A stretch of 64,000 bases of DNA, from NCBI GenBank assembly GCA_047495785.1, contig JBLDXI010000009.1:3100001-3164000 (forward strand), given 5' to 3'. A program made the position numbers and the translations under genes. The notes beneath the pieces are model-generated. The model saw only the letters and a program-made list of their open reading frames with translations, did no database searches and was not told the origin of the DNA. Origin of the DNA: Lepidodermella squamata. Taxonomy: Eukaryota; Gastrotricha. Below, one piece after another: positions 60,173 to 64,000 of the stretch; position 1 is the stretch's first letter, and each line of letters begins with the position of its first letter.

Positions 60173-61679
60173 TTACGAGCCGCAAAAATCGCGTGAATAT
60201 CAAATTTACGGGCGGCTATTCCGTTATTTTGTTATATAGCTCAGAAAATAGTTTATTACCATAAATAGGGCACGATAATTCGCATGACTTGAGCTGTTTT
60301 TAAAATCGATTAAAGTTTAGATAGCATCATCATCCTATTTAAAATATGGCAAAGAGCGGTTTCTTCCTAGATACTCTATCGAGTTTTGGCTGATTGCGAG
60401 GCATATAATCGATTGAAACTCGGAAATTAAATTTTTATTAGGTAGAGTCATATAACCGATTCACGAGATTAATCCTAATAATATAGAGCTCTTCATCTCT
60501 GAAAATGTTCAGTCTTAACAGCCGCTCTTCACCTTTAATTCTCTCGCTTCAAAAGCTAATTGAGATTCTCCCACATTTTTAATCCTTTGAAAATGTCTGA
60601 AAAATTCTAGGATTGTCAATCTTCTTTAGCTTAGCACAAGCGTCAAGCGTCGTCTCAAGTGAATGAGGCCGATTTCAATCGAAAAATCGATTCCGAAACA
60701 GCGCATAAATGTTAAAATTATGCGCGACGCTTCAAGCTCTAAAAGTGACATATGACACGCACCTGAATTCATTGAATTATTTATAATGCGAATTTTAAAA
60801 GGCTATAAAGCATCATCAGCTCTTCCACTGATTCATCGCTTGCTTTTATTAGTCCTCAGCTTTTTTATCACCCGAGCACTAATATGGGGATAGCAATGTG
60901 ATTTTAGGACGCTGTTGTCAGCTCTCAAATCTCATGGGGTTTCCATTCTTGTGTGTTGTGATAAAATTTATTCACTTCAATGTAATCTGAATAGAAGACA
61001 GCAGCTACTTGATCAGTGCTTCGCTATAGGTTGATCATTTCGAAATAGAGAGTATTTTTCGATCGGAACTGTCAATCAACGCCGCTTGTCTGTCGAAAAA
61101 AGTCAATCTAATAAATAAACCCCCTACTGTAATTCAGTATCTCAGACGTTGAGACGTACCTTAAGATAACGGGCCCGGTCAATTAGGCAATCATTTGAAA
61201 AAGGTCCATAGTACGAGCGCATTTATTAGTACCTATATCTGCCTCAAATTTGCGATGAAACGCCCTCCTTCTTGTGGGATAATACACGATAAAGCGATAA
61301 GTGCCCCGTCATTTTCTAAATTCGGTGATCATAACCAAGACAAAGCCTCAGATAATTAGTCACATAATCCGGGGACAAGCGCAGTATAATAACCGCCCCT
61401 GTGATGTAATGTACTTGTAGGTGCGTGTCATTTTATTCTTAGCAATTTTTTCGACGTTTTTCAAGACATATTTTTTTTCAAAAAAAAACATTGCGTTTTT
61501 CAGCAAAAAGCTGATTAGGAGCTGGGATTAGGGGTTAGGATTCTAAGGCCGAGTTTTAAGATTTTTACAAAGTTTGATTTTCAATGAAAGATTTTGTCCC
61601 AATTTTTCAAGTGTGACCTTATTTGCCCATAATTATGTGTTACTTTTTATGTATGCATTTGAACACAGATTTTTCAGTA

Positions 61680-61731
61680 CTAACCCTAACCTTAACCCTA
61701 ACCCTAACCCTAACCCTGATCCTAATCCTAG
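61680..61731 (-). repeat. Interstitial telomere-like (CCCTAA)n tract
   Basis: About seven CCCTAA units, the central ones perfect, ending in CCTGATCCTAATCC variants. A short tract in the opposite orientation (GATTAGGGGTTAGGATT) lies at 61525-61541. Confidence 0.85.
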
Positions 61732-62011
61732 CGAGAAAAACCTCATTAAAAACAAATTTTAATTTAGAAAATATACACATAATTATATACAAATAGGCAC
61801 TTCGTCTCCAGTGAATTTCTTCAGCAAATTTTCTTGCCCATCCACATCATTGACCTTGCGCGTGATTCCCACTTGTTTTTTGAATAACTCGGGACTTATT
61901 TTTTAGCAGGAAAAAATCGATATTTAATCAAATTTTAACAGCACTGACTTGCCCGGCGAAGTCACATCATGCATCCGCGTGTATCCTCCCGAATGGATTA
62001 GGGCGTCGGCT

Positions 62012-64000
62012 ATGATGACCCTGTTCGGCACTAAAGGAAATTTCGTCATTTTCGACGCTATCATCTCCGTTGCCGCCCTAATTGCCCATTGCCTAATTAT
62101 CGGCCCAACTCTACGCTGCAAATTGCGACTCATCGGCTACCGGCGGCTGCTTATCAATCTTACCATCGCCGATATTTGGGCTAGTACCGTGAATTTAGCC
62201 TTTTTAGCCTACCAGCTTGGTAATGAGTACAAGCCTGATTTGGTTCCTTACCAGAAGTGCGGCGCTAATTTACTGCGCAGCCTTCAGCTCACTGCCTACT
62301 GCATTAACCTATTCATTTTAATCGGCATGAGCTTCGATCAATTTGTTGGCCTGTCTTACCCGATGAGATACTCATACGTAAGTGATGAACTGCATAAGTG
62401 TAACCATCACTTGTTGATTGTTTCTTTCCCACAGCTTCTCAACACTCCATTGGCTAAATCATTGCCTTATGTCGCGTGGTTCATATCGCTTTGCATAGGT
62501 ATGCATATCACAATCCCAAGAATAGTCAAATTCCGAAGACTCGAAGACTGAAAAAATTACAAAATCCTCGGAATTAGCTACTTTCGAAAGTTTCATCTTT
62601 CAAAATTTTCAATGGAAAATTCAAGTTTTAGGATACAACATTTCCTTCCGATGGGCTTTTCAAGATTCTATTCCTCTCCCCTGAATCTCAATTTTTCTGT
62701 GTTAATGCCTAACCAGTAATTAATCTCAATATTGCACGCATTTTTCGGCATCAGCACGCATTTTTCAGCGGTAATTTTATGAGTAATACTCATCGATATC
62801 GATTTTTGGTATCGATTTTACAAATCAGCGATATTTCCAATATCACCGCCGAAATTGAGGTCCCATTATTATAAATTTTCTTATTTTTCACAATTTCCAC
62901 TCCAGTTTCCTAGCACCCTATGCATGTCGGAGAATTTTAGAGGTAAGCTTATTGGATAGCTGAAATTAAAAAAGCAAGGATTTGTAAACTCAATAATGAA
63001 AATCGATATCGGTTATAACTTGCGAATACCGTCGATAGCCCAAAATATCGAATGCCGAAAATTTTTGATAAACACGATAATGAAAATGCCTGTTGAACGT
63101 GATGGCAGACAAATCTTTAGGAATCAAAATTTTTTTTAAATTAAAAAAGAATAAAAAATAAATCAACTTTATTGGTTTAATCATGTATTTGAACCTTAGG
63201 CATTGTTTTGACCATAATTGCTCATTTCTTTTTTTGGGTAACCATTATTGTTGACTTTTTTATAGCATTTGCTGGATATCCAATAAATGCCCTTAGCTAT
63301 TTTGCCGCAAATGGGGAAAATGTCGACTTTCGAGGTAGGTTCCATTTTCAGAGATAGAACTTGGTAGAACTTGAACCTTATTTTCCATCTCTGTATTCAG
63401 AAACTATGATCGAAAATGGACTCGACGTTAGAGAACAGCGCTTTCGAACTTTAATCGGACTACAGCAAGATTCTGGCAAAATGAGCTTGCCAAAACTGCC
63501 GTTAAACTTATCAGCCGCAGACTTATTGGATCACTTGGCCCCAGATAACAAACGGCGAGAATTCTGCGACTTCAACCTTCAGAGTAAAATTATGCAAGAA
63601 TGCTTCGTCATGCTGCTGACTGGCATCAGCTTCCTGATATTGCCGGTTACGAGCGGCATAACGATCCGCAAAATTCGAAACCATTTAGGAGCACTACAAC
63701 AAAGTACATCGAAGCTTTTCGTAACTACGTTCCTGCTCATTGGATGCTTCATTTTATGGTAAGAATTTCTGTGGTTTCAAAATTCTCTATAATTTTGTTC
63801 TCAATTTCAGTTGGGTGCCCTGTAAGTTTAGGCCTGATCACGTTTTCATGACAGAATTGTTTTCCTTTACAGTTATCGTTTTCGAATTTGGCCTGCTCAT
63901 AAGTTATAGTTCTAAGAGTGGAGACGGCTCGAAATGGCCACTCGACAAACTTCTTCCTTTCCAGAACTTTCTTCACTCGCTCAACATGTGTTACCCTCTA
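62012..64000 (+). CDS. Rec10: divergent class A-like seven-transmembrane receptor, 3' end outside window
   Basis: Visible exons: 62012-62377, 62435-62498, 63266-63334, 63401-63758, 63811-63821 and 63873 to the window edge. The start is the first ATG in the frame (a second follows at once). GTKGNF precedes TM1, whose Asn1.50 is replaced by His (AHCLIIG). TM2 keeps Asp (IADI). A Cys precedes TM3, which ends DQF (109-111). Exon 1 ends after SYPMRYSY, the same eight-codon extension as in Rec8 and Rec9. The second extracellular loop is short for the family (about 85 residues) with one cysteine (EFC). TM6 has CWVP (286-289). The sequence runs out at the start of TM7 (LHSLNMCYPL). The 11-base exon at 63811-63821 is inferred from frame alone. 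It is the most divergent member; its resemblance to Rec1 (GYRRxLI in loop 1) supports common descent. Confidence 0.82.
62793..62845 (-). repeat. Dispersed 50-base repeat (ATCGGAAAAATCACTGATTT family), copy 4
   Basis: In Rec10 intron 2, reverse orientation. It contains ATCGATATCGAT and TCGATTTTACAAATCAGCGA, matching copy 3. A second ATCGATATCGG lies at 63002-63012. Confidence 0.6.

Larger units (their letters stand above)
58212..62011. other. Intergenic region Rec9-Rec10, rich in small repeats
   Basis: About 3.8 kb. It contains two inverted-repeat elements (58811-59196 and 59311-59675), one copy of a dispersed repeat (59990-60172) and telomere-like tracts at 59948-59970 and 61680-61731. An 82-codon frame at 58417-58665 starts with ATG but shows no recognisable domain. 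No receptor exon was seen. Confidence 0.45.

Overview
The window is animal (metazoan) genomic DNA. The coding parts are an M13 metallopeptidase, a microsomal cytochrome P450, a CUB-domain membrane protein and a long tandem array of class A-type seven-transmembrane receptors. All are broken by GT-AG introns, many only about 50-60 bases long, with some of 0.4-1.4 kb. The intergenic DNA is AT-rich and carries small inverted-repeat elements and scattered degenerate CCCTAA/TTAGGG tracts, which suggests a TTAGGG telomere. The species cannot be read from the sequence. A compact-genome invertebrate fits; an appendicularian tunicate is one guess, with weak support.

Layout. Positions 1-1643 (+) hold the C-terminal 495 residues of a neprilysin-type M13 peptidase. 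Positions 1777-3450 (-) hold a P450, convergent with it. From 7664 to the right edge, ten head-to-tail receptor genes (here Rec1-Rec10) lie on the + strand: 7664-11360, 13265-17759, 20713-24311, 28612-32208, 33438-37513, 41893-44985, 45674-48072, 49139-52484, 54347-58211 and 62012->64000. One unrelated gene, a CUB/single-pass membrane protein at 38446-40354, sits between Rec5 and Rec6. I built the gene models by hand from GT-AG (once GC-AG) splice sites and reading-frame continuity. Every model complete at its 3' end sums to a multiple of three and ends at a stop codon.

The receptor family has its own signature. A KGxF block stands just before TM1, with no signal peptide. TM3 has the usual Cys. 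The DRY motif is replaced by DHL, DHF, EHF or DQF, so Arg3.50 is absent throughout. Extracellular loop 2 is very long and Ser/Thr-rich. TM6 carries CWxP or CYLP, and TM7 carries DPxxY, QPLLY or QPIIY instead of NPxxY. Rec4-Rec9 form a close inner group; Rec1-Rec3 and Rec10 at the flanks are more divergent. This suggests growth of the array by tandem duplication in its middle. Differential intron loss, tail truncation and motif decay distinguish the copies. Ligand and function cannot be read from sequence; a fast-evolving sensory or peptide/lipid receptor set is a reasonable inference.

Gene-free stretches (upstream of Rec1, and 11.4-13.3, 17.8-20.7, 24.3-28.6, 32.2-33.4, 40.4-41.9, 52.5-54.3 and 58.2-62.0 kb) hold several MITE-like foldback elements, dispersed repeats, a long (TTTCC)n microsatellite and the telomere-like tracts.
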